From positions 3,286,001 to 3,350,000 of the forward strand of contig NC_020126.1 of assembly GCF_000331735.1 (NCBI RefSeq): a stretch of DNA of 64,000 bases, in the 5' to 3' direction. A program made the position numbers and the translations under genes. The notes below the pieces were generated by a model. The model made no database searches and had not been told where the DNA came from. It worked only from the letters and a program-made list of their open reading frames with translations. The stretch comes from Myxococcus stipitatus DSM 14675. Lineage in GTDB: Bacteria; Myxococcota; Myxococcia; Myxococcales; Myxococcaceae. Positions 34,723 to 44,447 of the stretch are shown here, piece after piece (the first letter of the stretch is position 1; every line of letters begins with the position of its first letter).

Positions 34723-35661
34723 TCAGCCGTCCCGGCGCCCTGTCTCCTCGGCGGTGCTCCCGTGTCCTTCCCGAGGACGCGGGAGTGCCTGGAGCGTCGA
34801 GCGAAGTGCCTCGGCCAGCGCGGGCGGGTCTCCCCGGCGCAGCGCGGCCAGTCCCGTCTGGAAGTCCGTGCGGGCCCCCTCGACATCCCCCGCCTGGGCG
34901 CGCAGCAGCCCCCGCTCGTGGAGCAGCTCCGGGTCCACCCCGTCACCCTGCTGGAGCGCCAGTGCTTCCGTCAGGTCTCGGAGCGCCTCGTCCCTCCGCC
35001 CCAACCGGGTGCGCGCGGTGGCCCGCTGCTGGAGGAGCCACGGGTTGTCGGCGTCCTCCGCGAGCGCCAGCGTCCAGTCCCGCTCCGCCTCCGCGTGACG
35101 CCCCAGCGCCTCCAACGACTCGGCCCGCTTCATGTGGAGCACCAGCGCCTTGCGGTAGCCGCCCTCCACCAGCGCGTCGAACTCCGCCACCGCCTCTCCA
35201 TGGCGACCGAGCCGGGCCAGACACAGCGCCCGGTGGAGCCGGGTCGTGCGGTGCCCCGGCGCCAGCTCCAGGGCCCGCTCGAACCACGGCAGGGCCTCCG
35301 CGGGCGCACCGCCCCAGATTCCGACTGTCATCGCCACTTCCATCAGGACGCGCGCCAGCCGGGGGTGGGCCGTGGCGAGCGACTGCGCGAGCGCCAGCGC
35401 CGACGCATAGCGGCCCGTCCTGCGCAGGTGGTCCAGCTCGCGAAGCCGCTCGGCGACCTCGGGAGGGCAGGGCTCGCGTCCATTGCGCTCACCCGTGTCG
35501 GGCCGCGTCGGCTTCCGGAGTGCCGCTGCTTCACGCGCCTCCTTCGCCCCGGCCGCGGTGGCTCCAGAGGACACCGCTGGCCCGGGAGGCAGGTCCGAGT
35601 CACCACCCCCTGGCGGCTCCCTGTGCTCGGGAGTCGGCAGCTTGTCGTCGTCCTTCGTCAT
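34723..35661 (-). CDS. TPR-repeat protein
   Basis: A 312-residue protein. The first ~75 residues are low-complexity and charged, and the rest is a run of about six tetratricopeptide-like repeats (ALPWFERALELAPGHRTT, RLGRHGEAVAEFDALVEGG, ALGRHAEAERDWTLALAED). It is a predicted protein-interaction scaffold without a signal peptide. Its ATG overlaps the stop of the CoA-transferase gene (ATGA), so translation is coupled and a functional link is likely. Confidence 0.82.
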   Translation of the reverse strand: MTKDDDKLPTPEHREPPGGGDSDLPPGPAVSSGATAAGAKEAREAAALRKPTRPDTGERNGREPCPPEVAERLRELDHLRRTGRYASALALAQSLATAHPRLARVLMEVAMTVGIWGGAPAEALPWFERALELAPGHRTTRLHRALCLARLGRHGEAVAEFDALVEGGYRKALVLHMKRAESLEALGRHAEAERDWTLALAEDADNPWLLQQRATARTRLGRRDEALRDLTEALALQQGDGVDPELLHERGLLRAQAGDVEGARTDFQTGLAALRRGDPPALAEALRSTLQALPRPREGHGSTAEETGRRDG

Positions 35662-37196
35662 TCCGCGTCGGACTCGCCAGGGAAGGCGCGGCACGCGGCG
35701 TCGTAGTCACGCCACCAGGCTTCGAGCACCTTCATGTCCGTGGCCCGAGGCTCATCCCCCGGGCCCGCCATGTCGAGGTACGCGTGCAGGAGCGGCCGGA
35801 AGTACGGATGTGCGCACTGGTCGATGATGTCCACCGCGCGCCTGCGCGGCGAGCGGATGTCCATGTTCCGCGCATACCCGTGCTCCGTCACCACGCACTT
35901 GATGTCGTGCTCCGTGTGGTCGATGTGCCGCACGTACGGCATGACACAGCTCACCGTGCGCCCATCCTTCAGCTTCCGCACCGAAGGCGTGTGCACGATG
36001 CTCAGGTACGCGTTCCGGAAGAAGTCCCCGGAGCCTCCCAGCCCGTTGACGATGCGCGAGCCGTCGATGTGCGTCGAGTTGACGTGCCCGTAGATGTCCA
36101 CCTCGATGGGCGTGTTCATCGCGATGACGAAGAGGCGCGAGATGATTTCAGGGCTGTTCGACAGCCACATCGGCCGCAGCACCAGCCGCTCCCGGCTCCG
36201 CTCGAACATCTCCAGGAACTTCTTTCGCCCCTCGCCGGAGAACGACACCGCCGTGGCGGACGCGTACTCGAACTTCGCGTCGTCCTCCACGTAGCGCAGC
36301 ATTCCGTCCTGGAACACCTCGGTCCAGAATCGAATCTTCTGGAAGGGGGACGCATACAGCTCACCGATGATGGCGTTGGCCACGTTGCCCACGCCGGACT
36401 GGATGGGCGGCAGGCGCTTGCCCCAGTGGAACTCCTCCCGGCAGCGCAGGAGGAAGTCCACCACGTTCTGCGCGATGCGCCGGTCCGTGGCGTTCGCCGC
36501 CTTGAACGGCACCGGATGGTCCGGCGTGCGCGACTCCACCACCGCCACCACCCGGCTCAGGTCGATCTCCACGTACGGATTGCCGATGCGGTCTCTCACA
36601 TTCAACAGCGGCAGCGGCCACCCGACATGCGGATGCACCGTGGGCAGGACGATGTCGTGGAAGCCCGTGTAGTCCGGCACCGAGGTGTTCACCTCGAGGA
36701 TGATTCTCTTCGCGCGACTCAGCGCCTCCGCGCTGATGCCCACCGACGAGGTGAGGATGACGCTGCCGTTGGGCCGGATGCGCGACACCTCCACCACCGC
36801 CACGTCGATGTCGCCATAGAAGCCGTACATCAGGTTGCGCGCGAAGGCGGACAGGTGCACGTCCGTGAAGTCCATCTCCCCCGCGTGGATGCGCCGGCGC
36901 GACGCGGACGAGGACATGTACGGCCCGCGCTTGCGGATGAAGGGCGCCATGGGCCCCTCGACGTCCTCGGAGAGCGAGGCCCCCGACAGGAGCGTCAGGC
37001 GCGTCTGGGGAGCGGTCTTCGCCAGGTGCGCCGCGAGCGCGGGGAAGAACGTCTTGGGCTCTCCCGACTTGGTGAAGCCGCTGATGGCCACCGTGTTCCC
37101 ATCGACGACGTGCTTCACCGCCTCCTCGACGGGGACCACCTTGGCGAGCAGGTCGGCGTTCTGGATGCGTTCCTTCAGCGGGCTCGGAGCGTTCAT
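35658..37196 (-). CDS. Acetyl-CoA hydrolase/transferase family protein
   Basis: A 512-residue class I CoA-transferase (succinate/propionate:acetate CoA-transferase or acetyl-CoA hydrolase type). Motifs include VAISGFTKSGEPKTFF near residue 40, QSGVGNVANAIIGEL, the probable catalytic Glu in FWTEVFQDGMLRYVEDD, and GSRIVNGLGGSGDFFRNAYLS. These enzymes move CoA between acetate and dicarboxylic or short-chain acyl groups. It lies 32 bp downstream of the OMPLA-like gene and overlaps the TPR gene, forming a three-gene run on the minus strand. Confidence 0.92.
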   Translation of the reverse strand: MNAPSPLKERIQNADLLAKVVPVEEAVKHVVDGNTVAISGFTKSGEPKTFFPALAAHLAKTAPQTRLTLLSGASLSEDVEGPMAPFIRKRGPYMSSSASRRRIHAGEMDFTDVHLSAFARNLMYGFYGDIDVAVVEVSRIRPNGSVILTSSVGISAEALSRAKRIILEVNTSVPDYTGFHDIVLPTVHPHVGWPLPLLNVRDRIGNPYVEIDLSRVVAVVESRTPDHPVPFKAANATDRRIAQNVVDFLLRCREEFHWGKRLPPIQSGVGNVANAIIGELYASPFQKIRFWTEVFQDGMLRYVEDDAKFEYASATAVSFSGEGRKKFLEMFERSRERLVLRPMWLSNSPEIISRLFVIAMNTPIEVDIYGHVNSTHIDGSRIVNGLGGSGDFFRNAYLSIVHTPSVRKLKDGRTVSCVMPYVRHIDHTEHDIKCVVTEHGYARNMDIRSPRRRAVDIIDQCAHPYFRPLLHAYLDMAGPGDEPRATDMKVLEAWWRDYDAACRAFPGESDAE

Positions 37197-37228
37197 GGGC
37201 GGGCCGGAGGATGGCACACCTGGAGCCG

Positions 37229-38293
37229 TCAGCGTGGCTCCGCTTCGTCGCAGTCCTCCTCCTCTTCCTCGAGCCTCAGCCGAGCGGCGGGCGACACCTC
37301 GAACACGAGGCCGAAGTGCCAGAGACTCACCTTCTCCAGGAAGAGGATGTTGTAGTAGTCCTGGCCGTGCACGTAGCGCGCGAAGATGCCGAAGCCCGCG
37401 CCCCAATAGGGATGTGCGGCCACCTCCGCGCTCACCGTGGCCCGCTGGCTCGGCGTCTCTCCGAAGGGCACCGAGAGCAGCACCTCTCCGCGGAAGCGAT
37501 GCTGCTTCCAGATGCGCTCCGTCCGGGCGTTGAACCCCCAGGTCCCATCGCCTTGGACGCGCCGCTGCTCGTCGGTGATTCCTCCCGGGCCCAGGGACAC
37601 GTTGAGCTCCAGGAACGAGCCGCCGCCCACGAGCCAGGCGTTGTCCAGCCTCGGGTCCACCGAGAACGCGTACTGCCCATGCAGCTCCCCGCGCACGAAG
37701 TTGGTGGAGAAGCTGCCCGCCACCTCGTTGAGCGGGGGCTCGCCTTCCTCGGGCTCGCAGTGGGGGTCCTCCCCCGTCTGGCTCAGGAAGAAGCAGCCTC
37801 GCTGCCCGTTCGAGTGGTGCCCCAGGATGAAGTTGGCGGCGAGCACCAGCCCTCGCCCCGGGCGAGCCCGGCCCTCCACGTCCTTCAGCCGCCGCAGGTG
37901 GGCCACCTGGAGCGTCAGCTTGGGGATGAAGGACGGAGGAATGACGGGCCTGCTTTCCAGGTCCAGCAGTCGTAGCCGGATAAGTGGGTTGAAGACCGCG
38001 GAGAGGAACCACTCGCCGGTGGGGCCTCCTCGGCTGCCCGTGTGGAGCTGGGGGAAGAACAGGTTGGGCGCAAGCTGTCCCTCGAAGAGGAGATTCTCGG
38101 GGGACTCGGGGTCTCCCACGCGGTGGATGCGATCAGGGGAGACGAAGAGGTAGCTGCGGTCCAGGAAGAGCGGGGTGGGGGCGTTGTACTCCAGCTTCCA
38201 GTCCGCCCTCGCGCCGGGGGCCAGCAGCAGCAGGAGGAGCCTCAGCGCGGGCCGCCAAGGCCGGGCCAGGCGCCTGCTCGGGGCGTTCCTCAT
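37229..38293 (-). CDS. Outer-membrane phospholipase A-like beta-barrel protein
   Basis: A 354-residue protein with a Sec signal peptide (LRLLLLLLAPGARA) and a beta-rich body. LGHHSNGQRG matches the OMPLA active-site motif (H-x-SNG), with the probable catalytic His/Ser there. A Tyr/Asn-containing VHGQDYYN near the C-terminus resembles the OMPLA motif that precedes the last strands. Residues such as WFLSAVFNPLIRLRLL look like alternating barrel strands. It should cleave phospholipids in the outer membrane, but the family match is from motifs only. The tail after the last strand is acidic (EEEEEDCDE). The start at 38293 has GAGGAGAG upstream. Confidence 0.68.
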   Translation of the reverse strand: MRNAPSRRLARPWRPALRLLLLLLAPGARADWKLEYNAPTPLFLDRSYLFVSPDRIHRVGDPESPENLLFEGQLAPNLFFPQLHTGSRGGPTGEWFLSAVFNPLIRLRLLDLESRPVIPPSFIPKLTLQVAHLRRLKDVEGRARPGRGLVLAANFILGHHSNGQRGCFFLSQTGEDPHCEPEEGEPPLNEVAGSFSTNFVRGELHGQYAFSVDPRLDNAWLVGGGSFLELNVSLGPGGITDEQRRVQGDGTWGFNARTERIWKQHRFRGEVLLSVPFGETPSQRATVSAEVAAHPYWGAGFGIFARYVHGQDYYNILFLEKVSLWHFGLVFEVSPAARLRLEEEEEDCDEAEPR

Positions 38294-38482
38294 GGGGCTC
38301 TCCTCGTCGCGGGCCGGGAATTCCCCGGCGCAGGGGCCGTGCTCTATCCCCATTGCAAGGGGCGCTCACCCGGCCCCCAGGGCGTCTGTCCGCGGTCGGG
38401 AAGAGCTGGCCCGCGGAACGTGTTGGGCGCCGCGATTCCGTGCTTTGGTGCACACCCCCTTTCGTCGGGAGAACCACTTTTC

Positions 38483-40696
38483 ATGCGCAACCTCTTCATC
38501 GCCGGAGCAGGCATGGCCGCCCTTGTCACCTCCGGTTGTGCGACGACGTCCCCTGAGCCCCGCCCCGAGGCCGCCGCCGCGGCGCCCGCTCCGGAGGCCC
38601 CCGCGGCGCCGGTGGCTCCGGCGAACCCCCTGCTGGCGAAGTGGGCGGGTTCTCACGGGGGCGTGCCGCCGTTCGACCAGGTGAAGGTCGCCGACTTCAA
38701 GCCCGCCATCGAGGGCGCCATGGACGCGATGCGTCGGGAGCTGGCCGCCATCGCGAACAACCCGGAGGCGCCCACCTTCGAGAACACGCTGGCCGCCATG
38801 GAGGACGCGGGCCGCGCGTACGCCAACGTGGAGACGCTCTACGGCATCTGGGGCTCGTCGCTGAGCAGCCCGGAGTTCCAGGTGGTGGAGCGGGAGATGG
38901 CGCCCCGGTTCGCCGCCTTCGATGACGAAATCGCCCAGAACGAGGCGCTCTTCCGCCGCATCGAGGCCGTCTACAACTCCCCGGACAAGGCGAAGCTGAC
39001 GGCCGAGCAGCAGCGGCTGGCGTGGGTGCACTACACCCGCTTCGTGCGCTCCGGCGCGAAGCTGGACGCCGCGGCGAAGCAGCGCCTGGCGGCCATCAAC
39101 CAGCGGCTCGCCTCGCTCTACACGTCCTTCGGTCAGAACGTGCTGGGCGACGAGGAGGGCTACACCGTCGTCCTGGAGTCGGAGGCGGACCTGGCGGGCC
39201 TGCCGGACTCCGTGCGCGCGGGCGCCGCCGCCGCGGCCGAGGCCCGGAGCCTGAAGGGCAAGTGGGTCATCACCAACACGCGCTCCTCCATGGAGCCGTT
39301 CCTCACGTACTCGTCGCGCCGTGACCTGCGCGAGAAGGTCTGGCGCAACTACGTCAACCGGGGCGACAACGGCGACGCGCGCGACAACAACGTCATCATC
39401 TCGGAGGTGCTGAAGCTGCGCGCCGAGCGCGCGAAGCTCCTGGGCTACCCCACGCACGCGCACTGGCGCCTGGAGAACGCCATGGCCCGCAAGCCCGAGC
39501 GCGCCATGGAGCTGATGGAGGCGGTGTGGAAGCCCGCCGTGGCCCGGGTCCGCGAGGAGGTGGCGGACATGCAGAAGGTGGCCGACAAGGAGCGCGCGAA
39601 GCTGAAGATCGAGCCGTGGGACTACCGCTACTACGCGGAGAAGGTCCGCAAGGCGAAGTACGACCTGGACCAGAACGAGGTGAAGCCCTACCTGCAGCTG
39701 GAGAAGCTGCGCGAGGGCATGTTCTGGGTGGCCGGAGAGCTGTTCGGCTTCACCTTCACGCAGGTGTCGGACGTGCCCGTCTTCCACCCCGACGTGCGCG
39801 TCTGGGAGGTGAAGGACCGCGACTCCGGCCGTCACGTGGGCCTGTGGTACTTCGACCCGTACGCGCGTCCGGGCAAGCGCTCCGGGGCGTGGATGAACGC
39901 GTACCGTCCGCAGGAGCGCTTCCGGGGTGAGGTGACGACCATCGTCTCCAACAACTCCAACTTCGTGAAGGGCGCCGCGGGCGAGGCGGTGCTCATCTCG
40001 TGGGAGGACGCCACCACGCTGTTCCACGAGTTCGGCCACGCGCTGCACGGCCTGAGCTCGTCGGTGACGTACCCGTCGCTGGCGGGCACCAGCGTGGCGC
40101 GCGACTACGTGGAGTTCCCCTCGCAGTTGCTGGAGCACTGGCTGTCCACGCCCGAGGTGCTCAACACCTTCGCGCTGCACTTCCAGACGGGCAAGCCCAT
40201 CCCCCAGGCGCTGGTGACGCGCATCGAGAAGGCCGCCACGTTCAACAACGGCTTCGCCACGGTGGAGTACCTGTCCTCCGCGCTGGTGGACATGAAGCTG
40301 CACCTGGCCGGTGACGTCACCATCGACGCGGACGCCTTCGAGCGCGACACGCTCAAGGCGCTGGGCATGCCGAAGGAGATTGTCATGCGCCACCGCACGC
40401 CGCAGTTCGGCCACGTCTTCGCGGGCGACGGCTACTCGGCCGGCTACTACAGCTACCTGTGGTCCGACACGCTGACGGCGGACGCCTTCGAGACCTTCAC
40501 CGAGGGCAAGGGCGCCTACGACAAGTCGGTGGCGGAGCGCCTGCGCAAGAGCGTGTTCTCCGTGGGCAACACGGTGGACCCGGCGGACGGCTACCGCTCC
40601 TTCCGCGGCCGCGACGCCGGCATCGACGCGCTGATGCGCAAGCGCGGCTTCCCGGTGCCCACCACCGCGGGCGCGCAGTCGAAGTCGACGCGCTGA
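38483..40696 (+). CDS. M3-family zinc peptidase (Dcp-like dipeptidyl carboxypeptidase) lipoprotein
   Basis: A 737-residue lipoprotein (VTSGCATTS after the signal peptide, then an Ala/Pro-rich linker). The M3 domain covers most of the rest, with HEFGH at residues 515-519 in TTLFHEFGHALHGL. The family pattern continues with DYVEFPSQLLEHWL and GYSAGYYSYLWSD. Dcp enzymes release C-terminal dipeptides, and here the protein is exported, unlike cytoplasmic Dcp. A hairpin follows the gene. Confidence 0.94.
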   Translation: MRNLFIAGAGMAALVTSGCATTSPEPRPEAAAAAPAPEAPAAPVAPANPLLAKWAGSHGGVPPFDQVKVADFKPAIEGAMDAMRRELAAIANNPEAPTFENTLAAMEDAGRAYANVETLYGIWGSSLSSPEFQVVEREMAPRFAAFDDEIAQNEALFRRIEAVYNSPDKAKLTAEQQRLAWVHYTRFVRSGAKLDAAAKQRLAAINQRLASLYTSFGQNVLGDEEGYTVVLESEADLAGLPDSVRAGAAAAAEARSLKGKWVITNTRSSMEPFLTYSSRRDLREKVWRNYVNRGDNGDARDNNVIISEVLKLRAERAKLLGYPTHAHWRLENAMARKPERAMELMEAVWKPAVARVREEVADMQKVADKERAKLKIEPWDYRYYAEKVRKAKYDLDQNEVKPYLQLEKLREGMFWVAGELFGFTFTQVSDVPVFHPDVRVWEVKDRDSGRHVGLWYFDPYARPGKRSGAWMNAYRPQERFRGEVTTIVSNNSNFVKGAAGEAVLISWEDATTLFHEFGHALHGLSSSVTYPSLAGTSVARDYVEFPSQLLEHWLSTPEVLNTFALHFQTGKPIPQALVTRIEKAATFNNGFATVEYLSSALVDMKLHLAGDVTIDADAFERDTLKALGMPKEIVMRHRTPQFGHVFAGDGYSAGYYSYLWSDTLTADAFETFTEGKGAYDKSVAERLRKSVFSVGNTVDPADGYRSFRGRDAGIDALMRKRGFPVPTTAGAQSKSTR

Positions 40697-40706
40697 AACG
40701 CAGTGA

Positions 40707-40738
40707 CCGCCGTCACCGGGTCCTCACGGTGACGGCGG
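40707..40738. terminator. Bidirectional hairpin between M3 peptidase and chitinase genes
   Basis: A perfect 12-bp inverted repeat (CCGCCGTCACCG / CGGTGACGGCGG) with an 8-nt loop lies between two convergent genes. There is no T-tract. Confidence 0.5.
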
Positions 40739-40795
40739 CCTCGGGGCGAGGGGAGGCAGCGACTCCCCTTGCTCCGGACGCGGCTCAGGGCCCGC

Positions 40796-42556
40796 TCACG
40801 GGTCCAGGAACGAGCGCTTCACCTGGTGCAGCAGCTCGTCCTTGCGGCCCTCGGGCGCGTTGGCGATGTGGCCCTGGTTGATGGTCCAGATGATGGTGCC
40901 ACCCAGGCCCTTGGAGCGCGCCCACTGGCCCTTGACGGCGACGGACTGGCCATCCTCGTACGAGATGTAGTTGCAGTGGCCGGGCCCGCTCACGGTGGGG
41001 AAGGAGAGGTAGGGCGAGGCGGCCTTCTCGTCCCAGCGGCGCGCGTGCGGGTCGTAGTACGCCTGCATGATGTTGCTGTAGCTCATCGCGTTGTCGCTCT
41101 GCCCCTCGGAGACGTGCTGCCGTCCGTCCAGCGGGGTGCGCGGCTCCGTGACGCCCTGCCAGCACGTGCCGAAGAAGCCGATGCCGATGCCCAGCCGGCC
41201 CGGAGGAACGCCCGCCTTCAGGTAGCCGTCCACGGAGTTGGCGACGGAGCTGGGGCGGCCCGGGGAGTCGTCCATGAGCGGGCTGGAGTGCCAGCTCTCC
41301 CAGCTGCCCCAGTTGCCGCTCATCTTGTAGGACATGATGTTGAGCTGGTCGACGCGCTCGGCGAGCTGCGCCATGAACGCGGCCTCCACCTCCGGCATCC
41401 CGAAGTTGGCGTTGATCCAGTTCACCGGCACCGTGAGGATGATGTCCGGCCGCGCCGCGCGCAGGTCGTCCAGGAGCGCCAGCAGCAGCTCGCCGTCATT
41501 GCCCGCGGGCGGCAGGTTGATGGGCTCCCAGTCCAGGTCCAGGCCGTCGTAGCCCAGGTCGTCCATGAGCTTGAGGAGCTCGCGCACGAAGACGATGCGG
41601 CTGTCGCCCGTGGACGCCTGCACGAAGCCGTCGTGCTCGCCGAAGCCGCCAATCATCAGCAGCGCCTTGCGCCCCGCCTCGTGGGCTCGCGCCGCCAGGG
41701 CCCGGGCCATGATGGGGCCTTCGTACGTCGTGACGTCGAAGTCCGAGTAGAGCGTCCCGTCGTACCGGGGGCGCACGCGGCCCACCATCAGGTGCGTCAT
41801 GCCGGAGAAGTCCACGGACTCCACCGGCAGCAGGCCGCGCTGATAGCCCACGTAGTAGCCGGACACCCACTGCGACGGCGCTCCTCCGGCCCGAGGCGTC
41901 ACGGAGCCGGCGGACACGGTGGGGCCTTCGCCCATCTCGTTGAACGCCTTCACCGTGATGGTGTGGGCCTTGTCGTTGGGCAGGTCCACGATGCTCACGC
42001 TCGCCGCCGGCGCCTTCACCGTCACCGAGCGGCCGCCCGGCTCGGCGGTGACGACGTAGTGCTGCAGCGGACGGCCGCCGAAGCTCGCCGGCGCCAGCCA
42101 GCTCACATACGCCTGCCCGTTGCCCGCCGTGACGCGGACCGCGCGCGGCTGCCCCGGCACCGTGGGATTGCGGATGGACAGGCCCGCCAGGGGCGTCACC
42201 GATTCCGACGGGACGGAGGACTCTCCCTCGCCCCGCGCGTTCACCGCGGAGACCTTGAAGAGATATCGAAAGCCGTTGTTGAGCCCCATCACCATCGCCT
42301 GATGGTCGCCCGCGCTGACGATGGCGCCCCCGCAGGCGGGCTCACATTTCACGATGTAATAGAGCAAGGGGTGGCCTCCATCACTGCTGGGAGGCCTCCA
42401 CGTCACCAGGGCCTGCGCATCCGCTGGCTGCGCTTCCACGGTGGACGGCTGCCCCGGGAGCCCCGGGCCTTCGTCCCCCTTGCCGCATCCCCCAAGCAGC
42501 GTCCCCACACCCACCGCGAGGACGAGCTGCCACTGCGTCATGAGTCGAGTCTTCAC
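40796..42556 (-). CDS. GH18 chitinase lipoprotein with two fibronectin type III domains
   Basis: A 586-residue lipoprotein (lipobox LLGGC, about residue 24). Two FnIII-like domains cover ~33-120 and ~128-215 (ALVTWRPPSSDGGHPLLYYI; AYVSWLAPASFGGRPLQHYV). The GH18 domain (~225-586) carries the DxxDxDxE signature as YDGLDLDWEP, with the catalytic Glu at about residue 344, and LNIMSYKMSG. The predicted action is retaining hydrolysis of chitin or related beta-1,4-GlcNAc polymers. The start is GTG at 42556 with AGAGGTG upstream (an alternative ATG lies at 42541). Confidence 0.94.
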   Translation of the reverse strand: MKTRLMTQWQLVLAVGVGTLLGGCGKGDEGPGLPGQPSTVEAQPADAQALVTWRPPSSDGGHPLLYYIVKCEPACGGAIVSAGDHQAMVMGLNNGFRYLFKVSAVNARGEGESSVPSESVTPLAGLSIRNPTVPGQPRAVRVTAGNGQAYVSWLAPASFGGRPLQHYVVTAEPGGRSVTVKAPAASVSIVDLPNDKAHTITVKAFNEMGEGPTVSAGSVTPRAGGAPSQWVSGYYVGYQRGLLPVESVDFSGMTHLMVGRVRPRYDGTLYSDFDVTTYEGPIMARALAARAHEAGRKALLMIGGFGEHDGFVQASTGDSRIVFVRELLKLMDDLGYDGLDLDWEPINLPPAGNDGELLLALLDDLRAARPDIILTVPVNWINANFGMPEVEAAFMAQLAERVDQLNIMSYKMSGNWGSWESWHSSPLMDDSPGRPSSVANSVDGYLKAGVPPGRLGIGIGFFGTCWQGVTEPRTPLDGRQHVSEGQSDNAMSYSNIMQAYYDPHARRWDEKAASPYLSFPTVSGPGHCNYISYEDGQSVAVKGQWARSKGLGGTIIWTINQGHIANAPEGRKDELLHQVKRSFLDP

Positions 42557-42578
42557 TGCACACCTCTTGGAACTAGCT

Positions 42579-42607
42579 ACATAAGACTATACGGGAAGGT
42601 CTGACAA
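42579..42607 (-). promoter_or_regulatory. Putative sigma-70-type promoter of the chitinase gene
   Basis: On the minus strand TTGTCA (42607-42602) and TTATGT (42584-42579) are separated by exactly 17 bp in a conspicuously AT-rich island. The -10 box ends 22 bp before the GTG start. Confidence 0.5.
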
Positions 42608-42757
42608 ACCTGCTTTTGAAATGAATAACGGCGTTGGATGTGATTGTCAGGCAACAAGGCCGCCGGGAACATCTCACAGTCCGAGAATCCAGCGGATGGA
42701 GACTGGACGTTTCGCGCGCTGCGGGGTGCGGCTTTGGTACCGTGGGCGCACTTGCCA

Positions 42758-44221
42758 ATGAAACGATTGTTCTTGTCCCTGACCCTCGGGGTCATTGTCC
42801 TCGCGGCGGTTCTGGTGGTCCGGACGCTGGCCTTCACGTCGCGCCAGGCGGTGGCGGAGGCGGAGGAGACGCCGCTGGAGGTGGACGCGGAGGCGGCGGC
42901 GGCCCGGCTCGCGGGGGCGCTGCGGCTGGAGACGGTGGCCGCCTCGGAGGGACAGCCCGCGAACGACGCGGCCTTCCAGGCGCTGAAGGTCTACCTGCGG
43001 GAGCACTTCCCCCGCGTCCATGCCGCGCTGAAGAGCGAGCCGGTGGGGGCCCACTCGCTGCTCTACACGTGGCAGGGGACGGACGCGTCGCTGCGGCCCG
43101 TGCTGCTCCTGGGACACCTGGACGTGGTGCCCGTGGCGGCGGGAACGGCCGCGGGGTGGGTCCATCCGCCCTTCTCGGGTGTGGTGGTGGATGGATATGT
43201 GTGGGGGCGTGGCGCGCTGGATGACAAGGGCAGTGTGCTGGCGCAGCTCGAAGCGGTGGAGGCCCTGCTGGCCGCGGGGGAGCAGCCCCGGCGGACGGTG
43301 TTGTTTGCCTTTGGCGCGGACGAGGAGGTGGGCGGCCTGGAGGGCGCGGTGGCCATCGCCGCCCTCCTGAAGGAGCGGGGCGTCCGGCTGGAGTCGGTGC
43401 TGGATGAGGGCGGCGTCATCATGTCCGGCACGGTGCCGGGGGTGAGCGCGCCGGTGGCGCTGGTTGGGACGTCCGAGAAGGGCTTCGTCAGCGTGGAGCT
43501 GAAGGTGAAGGGCGAGGGCGGTCATTCATCCATGCCTCCGCCGAGCACCGCGGTGGGCGTGCTGGCGCGGGCCGTGTCGAAGCTGGAGTCGACGCCCATG
43601 CCCGCGCGGCTCGCGGGCGGGAGCCGCGAGCTGTTCGAGCGGGTGGGGCCCGAGATGGGCTTCGGCATGAAGCTGCTCTTCGCCAACCTGTGGCTCACCG
43701 AGCCGCTGGTGGTGAAGCAGCTGTCCGCCAAGCCCACCACCAACGCCGCGGTGCGCACCACCACCGCCGTCACGGTGTTCGAGGGCGGCGTGAAGGACAA
43801 CGTCCTGCCCTCGAGCGCGCGGGCGGTGGTGAACTTCCGCATCCTCCCGGGCGACAGCGTCGAGGCCGTGCTGGAGCACGTGCGCAAGACGGTGGACGAC
43901 GCCCGCGTGGAGCAGGGCACGCTGGCCTTCCAGAGCGAGCCTTCGCCCGTGTCACCCACCGACTCCGACTCCTGGCGCCACCTGGAGCGCTCGGTGCGCC
44001 AGGTGTTCCCACAGGTGGTCGTGTCGCCCTACCTCAACGTGGCGGCCACGGATTCACGCCACTTCGTGGGGCTGAGCGACAACGTCTATCGCTTCTTCCC
44101 CGTGCACCTGCAGCGCGAGGACCTGGCGCGGATTCACGGCCAGGACGAGCGGATCTCCGTGCCGGGGTACCTGGAGGCTGTTCGCTTCTACGCCCAGTAT
44201 CTGCGAAACGCCGCCCGCTGA
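42758..44221 (+). CDS. M20-family peptidase, membrane-anchored
   Basis: A 487-residue protein with one N-terminal hydrophobic segment (~3-25), which anchors or exports it. The M20 (carboxypeptidase S/PM20D1-like) zinc motifs are LLGHLDVVPV (His), GRGALDDKGS (bridging Asp), GADEEVGG (general-base Glu and ligand Glu), LDEGG and a late His in TDSRHF. The lid/dimerisation domain lies at ~260-380 (KGEGGHSSMPPPSTAV). The enzymes hydrolyse peptides or N-acyl amino acids. It is divergent from the chitinase gene. Confidence 0.92.
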   Translation: MKRLFLSLTLGVIVLAAVLVVRTLAFTSRQAVAEAEETPLEVDAEAAAARLAGALRLETVAASEGQPANDAAFQALKVYLREHFPRVHAALKSEPVGAHSLLYTWQGTDASLRPVLLLGHLDVVPVAAGTAAGWVHPPFSGVVVDGYVWGRGALDDKGSVLAQLEAVEALLAAGEQPRRTVLFAFGADEEVGGLEGAVAIAALLKERGVRLESVLDEGGVIMSGTVPGVSAPVALVGTSEKGFVSVELKVKGEGGHSSMPPPSTAVGVLARAVSKLESTPMPARLAGGSRELFERVGPEMGFGMKLLFANLWLTEPLVVKQLSAKPTTNAAVRTTTAVTVFEGGVKDNVLPSSARAVVNFRILPGDSVEAVLEHVRKTVDDARVEQGTLAFQSEPSPVSPTDSDSWRHLERSVRQVFPQVVVSPYLNVAATDSRHFVGLSDNVYRFFPVHLQREDLARIHGQDERISVPGYLEAVRFYAQYLRNAAR

Positions 44222-44447
44222 GACATCCTGATAACAGTCCAGGACCGGGCGGGTCCCCCGGGCGCGAGGCCCGTCGCCCCGAGTGCGGCGCACATGGGCG
44301 CGGATGTGGGCCGGCGATACGTACTGAGCTGATTCAGTCCGCCCTTCCTTCACATCTGTGTGTCCCCTGGACTTTCACGGAGTGTACGGACAGAGCCATG
44401 CGCAACTGCGTTGACACGCACCGCGAGCAATTCCAGCATTCGAGTTC

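Noticed and set aside
34723..35661. TPR gene as a fusion with the CoA-transferase gene.
   Set aside because: A 4-bp ATGA overlap in a different frame shows two separate coupled genes.
44411..44416. TTGACA upstream of the fibro-slime gene as a -35 box.
   Set aside because: Only ~31 bp separate it from the ATG and no -10 box is found at a suitable distance.
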